DNA from: Mesorhizobium sp. AR07
Lineage (GTDB): Bacteria > Pseudomonadota > Alphaproteobacteria > Rhizobiales > Rhizobiaceae
Assembly: GCF_024746815.1 (NCBI RefSeq)
Contig: NZ_CP080529.1
Coordinates: 248,001 to 312,000 of the forward strand
Length of the DNA: 64,000 bases
Direction of reading: 5' to 3'
A model generated the notes under the pieces. The model did no database searches, was not told the DNA's origin, and saw nothing but the letters and a program-made list of their open reading frames with translations. Shown in pieces: positions 53,175 through 62,306 of this stretch (positions within the stretch are counted from its first letter, which is position 1; each line of letters starts with the position of its first letter). The translations under genes and the position numbers were made by a program.

Positions 53175-55043
53175 TCAAACTGGAATTTGCCGACCAATTT
53201 CAACAAGCCGGTCGTTCGGCACTTTCAGGTAATCGCTCATCTTCGCTGAATTGCGGCTCATGGCGGCGAATGGCTCCCTTTGCCAGGCGGGCAGGCCTTG
53301 GCCATCCTCGCGCGCTACGATGCTGATGTGGCCGACGTAATAGGTGACATCGGACAGATCAATTCCACTGCCAGCCGCCATACAGGATGCAAGAAGTCTC
53401 GGGACATCAGGCATTTCCATAAACCCATACCTGGCTTCGACATGCCAGAAATTGGGGGCCTGCTGATTGAGTGTGAAGCGATCCTGAGCTGCAACCCGTG
53501 GCACGGACAGAATGGACCACTGCAGCACGATCACGCGTTCCTGCAGCGCGCGATTTAGCTGTACATGCCAGACCATGACGGGCGGCACCCCTTTGGCGGA
53601 AAGCGTCAGGAATACCGCTGTACCCGGTACGCGCGCTATCGTGCCGGATTGCAACTCTGCAAGGAATCTGGCGGTCGGAATCAGAGTTTTCTGGACGCTG
53701 TTGTGCATGGCTTTCGTGCCACGGTGCCAGATCCACATGACCGCATAAACACCAATTGCAATTGCAAGCGGCACATAACCGCCTTGAAAGAACTTGGTCA
53801 TGTTGGCGGCGAAGAATGAACTGTCGACAATCAAGAACAGTCCGGCGACGCCACCGGCAGCGACCATGCTCCATCGCCATATCTCTCGCATGGCGATGAA
53901 CAACAGAACGGAGGTCATCAGCATGGTCATCGAAACGGCGATGCCATAAGCGGCGGCCAGATTGTCAGATTTGCCGAAGCCGATGGTGAGGGCGACGGTG
54001 GCAATCATCAGCAACCAGTTCACAGCGCCGACATAGATCTGGCCAAAGCCTTCAGCCGATGTCTGCCTGATGTTGAAGCGCGGCATCCAGCCAAGCTGAA
54101 TCGCCTGGCGTGTCATGGAAAACGCCCCGGTAATGATGGATTGGCTGGCAATGATGGTCGCGATGGTCGCGAGCACGATGAGAGGCGTCAGCAACATGGG
54201 CGGACAAAGCCGATAGAAAATATTGCCATCCGTCGGCGCGCCATTCAAGACGATGGCGGCTTGGCCGATATAGTTGAGTACGAGGCTTGGAAAAACCACG
54301 AAGTTCCAGGCGAGTCGGATCGGAACGGGGCCAAAATGCCCCATATCCGCGTAAAGCGCTTCGGCACCTGTGACGCACAGAAACACACCGCCAAGAACCA
54401 GGAAGCCAGCCCAGCCATTTGAGGCCAGATACTTCAGCCCGTAATAGGGATTGATCGCCACGAGAACGGCTGGATGCTGCAGGATTCCATAGATACCCAT
54501 GGCAGCCATCACACCAAACCAGAGCAGCATGACCGGCCCGAACGTTCTGCCAATTCGGGCTGTCCCTAGCGGCTGAACGGCGAACAATGCGACCAGGATG
54601 GCGACCGCGCCATAAAGCACCCATGGCGTCAGGCTGGGCGTGATCTGCTCTACACCTTCAAGCGCGGAGAGAACCGAAATCGCCGGCGTGATCGCGCCGT
54701 CGCCGTAGATCAGCGCTGCGCCAAACAGGCCTGCCGCGACGATGACAGGACGGTTCTGTTTCTTCACGCCGAGCAGCGACATCAAGGCCAGGATGCCGCC
54801 CTCTCCGTCATTGTCGACGCGCATGGCGAAATTGACGTATTTGACCGTGGTAACGATGATGAGCGTCCAGAGGATCAACGAAACCGATCCCAGGATGGTG
54901 GTTGCGTCGGGTCGGCCGCCCGTCAGGTCAAGGACTGTCTTGAAGGTGTAAAGCGGACTGGTTCCGATATCGCCAAAGACGATGCCCAGAGCCGCAAGAC
55001 CGAGTAGTGGGATGCCCGCTTTGGCTGTGGCGTTTTTGGACAA
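53175..55043 (-). CDS. kup: Kup-type low-affinity potassium transporter (622 aa)
   Basis: H+/K+ symporter of the inner membrane. The N-terminal signature LAALGIVFGDIGTSPLYTFK is at residues 16-35, followed by DNDGEGGILALMSLLG, about twelve membrane spans and a C-terminal cytoplasmic domain ending YLKVPNDRLVEIGRQIPV. Length is typical. The start at 55043 lies 43 bases downstream of the CsoR-type repressor stop on the same strand, so the two may share a transcript, although Kup is not a usual target of such repressors. Confidence 0.96.
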   Translation of the reverse strand: MSKNATAKAGIPLLGLAALGIVFGDIGTSPLYTFKTVLDLTGGRPDATTILGSVSLILWTLIIVTTVKYVNFAMRVDNDGEGGILALMSLLGVKKQNRPVIVAAGLFGAALIYGDGAITPAISVLSALEGVEQITPSLTPWVLYGAVAILVALFAVQPLGTARIGRTFGPVMLLWFGVMAAMGIYGILQHPAVLVAINPYYGLKYLASNGWAGFLVLGGVFLCVTGAEALYADMGHFGPVPIRLAWNFVVFPSLVLNYIGQAAIVLNGAPTDGNIFYRLCPPMLLTPLIVLATIATIIASQSIITGAFSMTRQAIQLGWMPRFNIRQTSAEGFGQIYVGAVNWLLMIATVALTIGFGKSDNLAAAYGIAVSMTMLMTSVLLFIAMREIWRWSMVAAGGVAGLFLIVDSSFFAANMTKFFQGGYVPLAIAIGVYAVMWIWHRGTKAMHNSVQKTLIPTARFLAELQSGTIARVPGTAVFLTLSAKGVPPVMVWHVQLNRALQERVIVLQWSILSVPRVAAQDRFTLNQQAPNFWHVEARYGFMEMPDVPRLLASCMAAGSGIDLSDVTYYVGHISIVAREDGQGLPAWQREPFAAMSRNSAKMSDYLKVPNDRLVEIGRQIPV

Positions 55044-55086
55044 TCGACATCGCCTCCAGATCGTGGCCGTTCATCATACCCCTTGC

Positions 55087-55362
55087 TCAGAGGTATTTGG
55101 TAATTGCCTTGAACTCCTCGATCGGCGCCTTTGCCGCTTCGCCGTCGGCCCCGGCCGCACTCTCCAGGCAGTGATCGAGATGGTCGTGGATAAGCGTCTT
55201 CTTGGCGGACTGAACCGCTTTCTCCACGGCCTGCAGCTGCTGGGCAATCTCGAGGCAGTTCCGCCCCTCCTCTAGCATGGTGACAATGCTGCGAATGTGC
55301 CCCTCGGCATTTTTGAGGCGCTTGATGATTTTTGGATGAGAAACATGGACCGTGTGATTCAT
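55087..55362 (-). CDS. CsoR/RcnR/FrmR-family metal- or aldehyde-sensing repressor (91 aa)
   Basis: All-helical DUF156 protein. The conserved sensor residues are visible: His3 (MNHTVH), Cys36 (GRNCLEIAQQL), His61 and Cys65 (HDHLDHCLESA). This His-Cys-His-Cys set lies between RcnR (Ni/Co), InrS (Ni) and FrmR (formaldehyde), and the ligand cannot be fixed by reading. A G-tract inverted repeat sits seven bases upstream of its ATG, indicating autoregulation. The divergent gene at 55989 encodes an Nramp-related transporter and is a likely co-target. Confidence 0.9.
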   Translation of the reverse strand: MNHTVHVSHPKIIKRLKNAEGHIRSIVTMLEEGRNCLEIAQQLQAVEKAVQSAKKTLIHDHLDHCLESAAGADGEAAKAPIEEFKAITKYL

Positions 55363-55368
55363 GTCTTG

Positions 55369-55390
55369 ACCCTACCCTAGTGGGGAGGGT
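55369..55390. promoter_or_regulatory. G/C-tract inverted repeat, candidate CsoR/RcnR-type operator
   Basis: ACCCTACCC-TAGT-GGGGAGGGT is an imperfect palindrome of the T-(G/C tract)-A kind bound by this repressor family (compare RcnR sites with TACT and G6). It lies immediately upstream of the repressor start at 55362, within the divergent intergenic region. Confidence 0.65.
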
Positions 55391-55681
55391 AAAACAAGTT
55401 CGTTGGCGTTACGGATGGTTCCGTTGCGTCGACGAGTCTGTCGATATCCTGGCGTGCTGCCAGGGTCGATTCAACCAGCAAGGGATCACATGAACCCGCG
55501 ATCTAAAAGCCAATCTCCGGAGTGCGACAGTAGGCGACTGCCGCCTGCTGCAACCACTCTGCCAGGTTGGTCCGCCGCCCGGGTCGTGCTTGTAACCGCC
55601 ATGCCCTTCGCGCAAACGCGCCTGGGCTAACGGCCGGGCCCTCCCGGGTTCGAGCAACCGCTTGAACCAAAGGAGAGGGCC

Positions 55682-55864
55682 ATGACTGCCTTTCTCATCG
55701 TCGATACCAAACGGGCGCGCGTTGCGTCCGCGTTTCCGCGCGCTGCGCTCCGGCTTGTGCGCGGGCCATCATTGCCATGCCTCCACCCTCGCGCGGTGCC
55801 GACCGCGCGCTGGCTGATTGCGCCAGATGGGCGGCTGATTTGCCGATGGCAGACTGACGCGTAG
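55682..55864 (+). CDS. Small ORF (60 aa) upstream of the Nramp-related gene, possible leader peptide
   Basis: ATG 55682 has an excellent ribosome site (AAAGGAGAGGGCC). The peptide is Arg/Pro/Ala-rich and ends RWLIAPDGRLICRWQTDA. It is 124 bases before the transporter start on the same strand, with the pair of GC hairpins at 55890-55960 between them. No family is certain; it could be a metal-responsive leader or simply a small gene. The stretch 55391-55681 before it shows no gene. Confidence 0.5.
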   Translation: MTAFLIVDTKRARVASAFPRAALRLVRGPSLPCLHPRAVPTARWLIAPDGRLICRWQTDA

Positions 55865-55988
55865 CCCCCTTCAGCCTTCCTGACTGAAGCCAAGCCGCTG
55901 CACTGCGGCGCGCCCTTCCCTGCCGTTCGCTCCCCACGACAGCATAGCGTGGGGCATTGCGCCAATCCTTTTGCCTTCGGAGACCATC

Positions 55989-57647
55989 ATGTCTCACATT
56001 GTTCTTGGCGATCCCGTTCGCTCCGTTGTTCTCGACAGCGCCCATCTCGGTGATATCCATGGTGCATTCGGCACCATCTATCGTGACGATACCTTACATC
56101 GACGTACCTGGAAGGCACGGCTTGCTACGTTGATGGCGATCATCGGCCCCGGCCTGATCGTCATGGTCGGCGATAACGACGCCGGCGCCTTCGGCACCTA
56201 CACTCAGGCCGGCCAGAACTACGGCACCGCGTTGCTTTGGACGCTGCTGCTGCTCGTGCCAGTGCTCTATGTGAATCAGGAGATGGTGCTGCGTCTTGGT
56301 GCGGTGACCGGGGTTGGCCATGCCCGCCTGATCCTGGAACGCTTCGGCAAATTCTGGGGCGCATTCAGCGTCATCGATCTGTTCATCTTGAACGGGCTGA
56401 CCATCGTTACCGAGTTCATCGGCGTTAACCTGGCCCTCGGCTACCTCGGCATCCCGCGGGTGTGGGGTATCGTGGTCGCCGCCGGGATTGTCATCGCCGC
56501 GGCGAGCACCGGTAACTTCCGCCGCTTCGAGCGGTTTTCCCTGGCGCTTTGCTTCTTCAGCCTGCTGCTGGTGCCGGTCTTCATGATGGTGCACCCGCCA
56601 CTTGCCGAGGTCGGGCGTGATTTTGTGATTCCGCGCTTTCCCGCTGACGGGAAGCTTTCGGATGTAATGCTGCTGATCATCGCGATTGTCGGCACCACGG
56701 TGGCGCCCTGGCAGCTTTTCTTCCAGCAGAGCTATGTCATCGACAAGCGTATCACTCCGCGCTTCATGAACTATGCCAAGGCGGATCTGGTGATTGGTAT
56801 CGTCCTCGTCCTGATTGGCGGGGTGGCCATGATGGCGTTCGCCGCAGCGGCCTTCCAGGGCACACCCGGCTTCGGCCAGTTCACCGATGCCGGCGCCGTT
56901 GCCGCAGGTCTTGAGGCACATGCTGGCCGCGCAGCAGGCGTGATGTTCGCGCTTGCCTTGCTGGATGCCAGCATCATTGGTGCATCCGCCGTGTCGTTGG
57001 CAACCGCTTACGCGATTGGCGACGTGCTCGCGCTGCGCCACTCCCTTCATCGCAAGGCGACTGATGCTCGCGGCTTCTACGCTGTTTATGCCGGCCTGAT
57101 CGCGGTGGCGGCAGCGTTGGTGCTGTTCGGCAGTGATGCGCTGCTTGGCCTGCTGACCAACGCCGTGCAGACGCTCGCCGGCGTACTTCTCCCGTCGGCA
57201 ACCGTGTTCCTGCTGCTGCTTTGCAATGACAAGGCCGTTCTCGGGCCATGGGTCAATGGGCGCTGGCTGAACGTGTTCACCGGCGCGGTGATCTGGGTAC
57301 TGGTGATGCTGTCCATCATCCTGACCGCGGCCACTGTGTTCCCGAACATCTCCGGCGAGACGATACTCATTGCCCTGGGCGGCGGTACATTCCTTGGTAT
57401 CGCGGGGTTTGCAGCCTTTGCGCTGTTTCGCAGGAATCGCGGCGAGACGACAACTGAGGACAATGTATCTGATTCCGCTCAGATGCGTGCATCGCGAGTG
57501 ACCTGGACGATGCCGCCGCTCGACCAGCTTCCTCCCCCGAGGCTGAGCCTGAGCAAGCGGCTTTGGATGGGCGTGTTGCGCGCCTATCTCGTCGCTGCTG
57601 TCGCTTTGGTTGCCTTCAAGGTCATCCAGATCGCGGTTGGGCAGTAG
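55989..57647 (+). CDS. Nramp-related divalent metal transporter (552 aa)
   Basis: About eleven membrane spans. The first span carries GLIVMVGDNDAGAFGTYTQA in place of the canonical Nramp DPGN, and the sixth carries GTTVAPWQLFFQQSYVIDK in place of MPH. Both ion-binding helices are thus altered, as in the Nramp-related (NRMT) group, some of which carry Mg2+; Mn2+ remains possible. The C-terminal cytoplasmic stretch (450-520) is longer than usual. ATG 55989 has GGAGA seven bases upstream. Divergent from a CsoR-type repressor; a Na/Pi transporter gene follows. Confidence 0.9.
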   Translation: MSHIVLGDPVRSVVLDSAHLGDIHGAFGTIYRDDTLHRRTWKARLATLMAIIGPGLIVMVGDNDAGAFGTYTQAGQNYGTALLWTLLLLVPVLYVNQEMVLRLGAVTGVGHARLILERFGKFWGAFSVIDLFILNGLTIVTEFIGVNLALGYLGIPRVWGIVVAAGIVIAAASTGNFRRFERFSLALCFFSLLLVPVFMMVHPPLAEVGRDFVIPRFPADGKLSDVMLLIIAIVGTTVAPWQLFFQQSYVIDKRITPRFMNYAKADLVIGIVLVLIGGVAMMAFAAAAFQGTPGFGQFTDAGAVAAGLEAHAGRAAGVMFALALLDASIIGASAVSLATAYAIGDVLALRHSLHRKATDARGFYAVYAGLIAVAAALVLFGSDALLGLLTNAVQTLAGVLLPSATVFLLLLCNDKAVLGPWVNGRWLNVFTGAVIWVLVMLSIILTAATVFPNISGETILIALGGGTFLGIAGFAAFALFRRNRGETTTEDNVSDSAQMRASRVTWTMPPLDQLPPPRLSLSKRLWMGVLRAYLVAAVALVAFKVIQIAVGQ

Positions 57648-57868
57648 CGGAGGAAGCCCAATGATTGCATTGCGCAGGTGCTCGACATAGCCGACCCGAT
57701 ACGACCACCGTGCTATGTGGGGCTTAGCCGAAGGCGGGCGTTGCGCAACGCCCGCCAGCATCTGGCGCGCAGGATCTGTGCTCCACAAAACCACTCAACC
57801 GAATACCGAACTGCCACGTGTTGGGCTCGTCGTAATACCGGCACATGGAGCCTGATAGGAACACCATC

Positions 57869-59536
57869 ATGATCGCCACCATCGCTCTCATCGAACTGGT
57901 TGGCTATGTGATCTTGCTGCTTTGGGGCATGCACATGGTCCAAAGTGGCGTTGTACGCGCATTCGGGTCGGATCTTCGCCGGGTGATTGGAAGTGCCTTG
58001 CCTAATCGGTTCGCGGCGGTTGGCGCTGGGCTGGTCGTGACCACTCTGCTCCAGAGCAGCACCGCCACCGCCATGATGATCACCTCGCTTGCGGCCGACG
58101 GCATGGTGGCGCTGGCGCCGGCGCTCGCGGTCATGCTGGGCGCCAATATCGGCACCGCGTTGATCGTCAAAGTCCTGTCTTTCGACGGCTCCTGGATCGC
58201 ACCACCGCTGCTTATCGCCGGTTATGTCGCCTTCCGGCGCGGCCGGAAGGGAATGATCCACGATCTTGGGCGTGTCGGTATCGGTCTTGGGTTGATGCTG
58301 CTGGGCCTTCATCAATTGGTCCTGACCATCCAGCCAATAGAGAGCGCGCCGGTGCTGGGTGAAATTCTCGGTGCTCTCACTCGCGAGCCGCTGCTTGATC
58401 TCGCCCTCGCCGCGTTGCTCACCTGGGCCGCGCATTCAAGCGTGGCGGTTATGTTGCTGCTCGCTTCGCTTGCCGCGGGCAACGTGATCACGCCCGTCGC
58501 AGCCATCGCGCTCGTGCTCGGCGCCAACCTCGGCGGCGCCATCCCGCCGGTACTCGAGTCTCCAAGCGCACAGCCAGCCAGCCGACGGCTGCCGATCGGC
58601 AATCTCGCTTTCCGCGCGTTGGGGTGCATTGTAGCCCTGCCCTTCGCGCAGCCGATCGCTGCGACCCTGTCGAGGTTGAATCCGGATCCTGCGGCGTCCG
58701 TTGTCAACTTCCACATCGCGTTCAATCTGGTATTGGCAATCGTCTTCGTCGGCTTGCTCGGTCCCGCCGCCGGTTTCCTCACACGGGCCTTGCCGGAGCA
58801 GAAGAAGAAAGCGGAGGAGGTTACCCAGCCGCTCTATCTCGATGAAGCAGTACTGGACACGCCCTACCTCGCCTTGACCAATGCGTCGCCTGAGGTGCTG
58901 CGCATGGCTGACTTGGTGGATGCCATGCTGCGCCGTCTCTTGCAGGCCGTGACTGGAAACGACCTGGAGGCGATCAAGGACCTCATTCGCTCCGGCAAGG
59001 CACTCGATCGGCAGCAAGAAGCGCTGAAAGCTTACCTGACCCAGCTTGGCACCGATGGGTTGTCGGTGGCTGACGCCCAGCGCCATGGCCACGTGCTCGA
59101 TTTCGCGGTCAATCTCGGCCATGCTGGCGACATCATCGAGCGGAGCCTCGCCGATACCGCGGCCCGGAAGGCAAAACGCGGTCTGGTTCTGACAAAGGAA
59201 GATGAGACCGACCTCCGGACCTTCCACGGCCGCGTGCTCGACGATCTCAAGCTGGCGGCCTCCACCTTCATGACCGAGGATGCCAGATCGGCACAGTTCC
59301 TGCTCGACGCCAAGCGGCAGCTAAATGCCATGGAGCGCGCGTCCGGCCGCCATCATTTGAGCAGATTGGAGGGCCGTTCTCCAGGAGGACTGGAGGCCAG
59401 CACATTGCATCTTGCGATACTGCGTGATCTGCGGCGCGTGAATTCGCATGTCTCCACCATCGCCTATGACGTGCTGGGCTTGGCCGATCCTCTGGAGAAC
59501 CAGGACGACGCGGCTGAACGCGTTTCGGCCGCATAA
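57869..59536 (+). CDS. Na+/phosphate cotransporter with C-terminal PhoU-like domain (555 aa)
   Basis: An NptA/YjbB-type protein. Residues 1-310 contain two inverted membrane repeats with the family motifs QSSTATAMMITSLAADGMVA and SSVAVMLLLASLAAGNVITP, plus GANIGTALI and GANLGGAIP. Residues 330-540 are a helical PhoU-like domain (LYLDEAVLDTPYLALTNASP to LRDLRRVNSHVSTIAYDVL). It imports or exports phosphate with sodium. ATG 57869 is preferred because the first membrane helix starts there, with AGGA nine bases upstream; ATG 57845 would add eight polar residues. Confidence 0.93.
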   Translation: MIATIALIELVGYVILLLWGMHMVQSGVVRAFGSDLRRVIGSALPNRFAAVGAGLVVTTLLQSSTATAMMITSLAADGMVALAPALAVMLGANIGTALIVKVLSFDGSWIAPPLLIAGYVAFRRGRKGMIHDLGRVGIGLGLMLLGLHQLVLTIQPIESAPVLGEILGALTREPLLDLALAALLTWAAHSSVAVMLLLASLAAGNVITPVAAIALVLGANLGGAIPPVLESPSAQPASRRLPIGNLAFRALGCIVALPFAQPIAATLSRLNPDPAASVVNFHIAFNLVLAIVFVGLLGPAAGFLTRALPEQKKKAEEVTQPLYLDEAVLDTPYLALTNASPEVLRMADLVDAMLRRLLQAVTGNDLEAIKDLIRSGKALDRQQEALKAYLTQLGTDGLSVADAQRHGHVLDFAVNLGHAGDIIERSLADTAARKAKRGLVLTKEDETDLRTFHGRVLDDLKLAASTFMTEDARSAQFLLDAKRQLNAMERASGRHHLSRLEGRSPGGLEASTLHLAILRDLRRVNSHVSTIAYDVLGLADPLENQDDAAERVSAA

Positions 59537-59592
59537 GGACCTGAACAACTAAGCTCCTATCCTGGGCTGTTTACCGTCCCAGTTTGGTCCGC

Positions 59593-60288
59593 TCAAACGA
59601 CTGTTCCGAACAAGGCCCCGACGCCGGCGGTGATCCCCATCGCCAGCGCACCCCAGAACGTGACGCGTATTGCGCCTGGCGCCACGGCTGCGCCTCCGGC
59701 GCGCGCCGCCAAAGCGCCCAAGAGGGCAAGGAAGAGCAGTGAAGCGCTGGACACCGAGACAATTAGATTTGCCTCCGGGGCAAACGCAGCAACCAACAGG
59801 GGCATTGCCGCTCCAACGGCGAAACTGGCGGCCGACGAAAATGCCGCCTGAATCGGACGGGCTCGGAGACTGTCGGAGATGCCGAGTTCGTCGCGAGCAT
59901 GCGCGCCTAGGGCGTCATGGGCCATGAGTTGGTCGGCGACTTGTTTCGCAAGCGAGCGATCGAGGCCGCGTCCAACGTAGATAGCCGCTAGTTCTTCATG
60001 CTCGCCCTTGTCGTCTGCTCCGAGTTCCGCGCGCTCACGCTCAATATCGGCCTGTTCGGTGTCAGCCTGCGAGTGAACAGACACATACTCACCCGCAGCC
60101 ATCGACATAGCCCCCGCGACCAGACCAGCGACCCCCGCGACCAACACGCTCGTGCGCGTCCCATGGGCAGCCGCAACACCCAGCACCAGACTCGCTGTCG
60201 AAAGGATGCCGTCGTTCGCACCCAATACCGCGGCACGCAGCCATCCGATGTGTCCGGTGTAGTGTCGTTCTTTGTGTCGCAACGGCAT
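59593..60288 (-). CDS. VIT1/CCC1-family (DUF125) putative iron/manganese transporter (231 aa)
   Basis: Five-span membrane protein. The N-terminal HIGWLRAAVLGANDGILSTA and the second-span block GAMSMAAGEYVSVHSQADTE are diagnostic. A Glu-rich cytoplasmic loop (IERERAELGADDKGEHEELA) probably binds metal. VIT/CCC1 proteins move Fe2+ or Mn2+ out of the cytosol. ATG 60288 has GGAG eight bases upstream; the frame extends to 60399 without protein-like sequence. It lies between the phosphate transporter and an Nramp gene. Confidence 0.93.
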   Translation of the reverse strand: MPLRHKERHYTGHIGWLRAAVLGANDGILSTASLVLGVAAAHGTRTSVLVAGVAGLVAGAMSMAAGEYVSVHSQADTEQADIERERAELGADDKGEHEELAAIYVGRGLDRSLAKQVADQLMAHDALGAHARDELGISDSLRARPIQAAFSSAASFAVGAAMPLLVAAFAPEANLIVSVSSASLLFLALLGALAARAGGAAVAPGAIRVTFWGALAMGITAGVGALFGTVV

Positions 60289-60489
60289 TCTTGATCTCCC
60301 CAGTTCGCGCGCGCCGCAGACAACTCTACCCTGCGAGGAGTGTCGAGCCATCCGGATGCCTCTCCGCAGCCAAAGGCGAGAGAATCCCTTGGCATTCACA
60401 TAGTTCAGGCCAAAGAAACCACTCGCGTCAAGGCCGACCCAATCGCCTCGCCGCCAACGTATTGCCTAAACGCTCGCACGATGTTGCGC

Positions 60490-61788
60490 TCAGTTGCGCC
60501 AGGTCGCGAACATGGCGATGGCCGCCACCGCCATGACCGCGGTGGCGAGCCAGCCAAATCCCATCAGCCATCGAGTTAGCGTGAACTGGCCCATCACCAC
60601 GCGGCGCGAGGCCATCAGCATGATCAAGACCATGATCGGCACCGCGGCTACGCCGTTGATCACAGCGCTCCAGAACAGCGCCTTGATCGGGTCGAGCGGG
60701 GTGAAATTGAGCACGGTGCCCACCAAGGTCGCCGCCGCGATCGTGCCATAGAAGGCGCGCGCGCGGCCGGGACGGCGTGCCAGACCGACCCGCCAATGCA
60801 GAGCCTCGCCTACTGCATAAGCGGCGCTGCCGGCCAGCACTGGCACCGCCAACAGCCCGGTGCCGATGATACCCAGTGCGAAGATGGTGAAGGCGAAACG
60901 GCCGGCAATTGGCCGTAGCGCCTCGGCCGCTTGGGAGGAGGTCTGGATGTCGGTAACGCCGTGCGCGTTCAACGTCGCCGCCGTCGTCAGCACGATGAAC
61001 AGCGCGATGATGTTGGAGAAGCCCATGCCAACCAGTGTGTCGAGCTGCATGCGGGCCATCTGCCGGGGCGCCTGCTGGGGCGCCTGGATTAGCGGCTTGG
61101 CCTTGGGATCCTCTTTCTCGTCTTCGACCTCCTCTCCCGCCTGCCAGAAGAAGAGATAAGGGCTAATCGTGGTCCCGAACACAGCGACGACGACGGTCAG
61201 ATAGTCGCCTGACAGGCTGATATTCGGCAGCACCATGTTCCGCGCCACGGTCAACCAGGGCACGCCGACCACGAACACTGTGGCCACATAGGCAAAAAGA
61301 GAGAGGGTCAGCCATCGCAGCACCGAGGCATAACGTGAGTAGCGTATGAACACTTCGGCAAGAACGGTGACGACAGCGAAACCAGCGACGTAGATCAGCA
61401 TCGGGCCGTCGATCAGCAGATGCAGGGCAGCCGCCATAGCACCGAGATCGGCGCCGAGATTTATGGTATTTGCGACCACAAGCAGTCCGACCAGCAGATA
61501 GAGCAGCGGCGCCGGATAGTGAAGGCGCATGTTGCCGGCAAGGCCTCGGCCGGTCACCCGGCCTATTTGCGCGCTAATCAGTTGGATGGCGACCATCAGC
61601 GGGTAGGTGAGCAGCAGCGTCCAGCCCAAGCTGTAGCCGAACTGCGCGCCAGCCTGGGAATAGGTAGCTATGCCGCTGGGGTCGTCGTCCGACGCGCCCG
61701 TGATCAGACCTGGCCCCATGACATCGCGGAGCTTTGGCCGTGTCGGTTTCTTGATCTCACTTCTTGAAGGCGCAGTGGGAACATTCAT
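60490..61788 (-). CDS. Nramp-family divalent metal transporter (432 aa)
   Basis: About eleven spans. TM1 has GLITGASDDDPSGIATYSQA (DPSG for the canonical DPGN) and TM6 GTTISPYLFFWQAGEEVED. The loop after TM6 is acidic and lysine-rich (EDEKEDPKAKP). C-terminal PLDPIKALFWSAVINGVAAV is typical. It is the intact counterpart of the pseudogene at 16778-18067, with the same domain order. ATG 61788 is the only good start. It is codirectional with the VIT1-like gene downstream, so the two may handle the same metal. Confidence 0.93.
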   Translation of the reverse strand: MNVPTAPSRSEIKKPTRPKLRDVMGPGLITGASDDDPSGIATYSQAGAQFGYSLGWTLLLTYPLMVAIQLISAQIGRVTGRGLAGNMRLHYPAPLLYLLVGLLVVANTINLGADLGAMAAALHLLIDGPMLIYVAGFAVVTVLAEVFIRYSRYASVLRWLTLSLFAYVATVFVVGVPWLTVARNMVLPNISLSGDYLTVVVAVFGTTISPYLFFWQAGEEVEDEKEDPKAKPLIQAPQQAPRQMARMQLDTLVGMGFSNIIALFIVLTTAATLNAHGVTDIQTSSQAAEALRPIAGRFAFTIFALGIIGTGLLAVPVLAGSAAYAVGEALHWRVGLARRPGRARAFYGTIAAATLVGTVLNFTPLDPIKALFWSAVINGVAAVPIMVLIMLMASRRVVMGQFTLTRWLMGFGWLATAVMAVAAIAMFATWRN

Positions 61789-62306
61789 CAGGAAACGCTC
61801 CGCGGGCCCGCAATGTGCCGCCCTGAATTGAACGTGGACGGCACTGTATAGTTCCTGGAATCTCCGACATATATTAGGTCGTTGGCCTTCGATTGTCAGG
61901 CGCAGGGGCCGAGCAGATCGAGCTCATGCGAGCAGTCGCTCCACGCCATATGCCTTGGCCGTCGTACATGTCGCGCCAGCAATCCGAAGGCATTCCATAG
62001 GATGTTGAAAACGGGACGCATCAGCTCGGGAATACCGGCTTCGCTTTTCGAAATAGATCTCAGGAGAACAAGCATCGGTAAAAGAGATGGCCGTCGCCTC
62101 CAATATCAAGTGAGTAGACGGTGTGTCCATGAATCACTCGACGGTGGTAAAGGCTTTTCGTCGGCTATAAATTTGCCCGCCATTGGCGCGCGCCGGATAT
62201 TGTCGTCAATGCTGGATGGCGATTGGCCACTCATCGACTGCGAGTTACTGCGCACTGCTTCGCTGCCCTCGAAAACACAACTGCCGCAGGCGGCTGAAAT
62301 GACGCG
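61789..62306. other. About 520 bases between nramp and IS630, no gene supported
   Basis: A plus-strand frame 61882-62310 is open but has no ribosome site and a Ser/Arg-rich composition. The stretch contains the nramp promoter (minus strand reads from 61788) and the downstream flank of the DUF2252 gene, separated from it by the IS630 insertion. Confidence 0.4.

Noticed and set aside
55391..55988. yybP-ykoY manganese riboswitch in front of the Nramp-related gene
   Set aside because: I could not match the conserved loop sequences; only generic GC hairpins are visible.
56094..57794. 566-codon minus-strand open frame opposite the Nramp-related gene
   Set aside because: Same reason: antisense to a recognisable membrane protein, with charged, non-globular composition.
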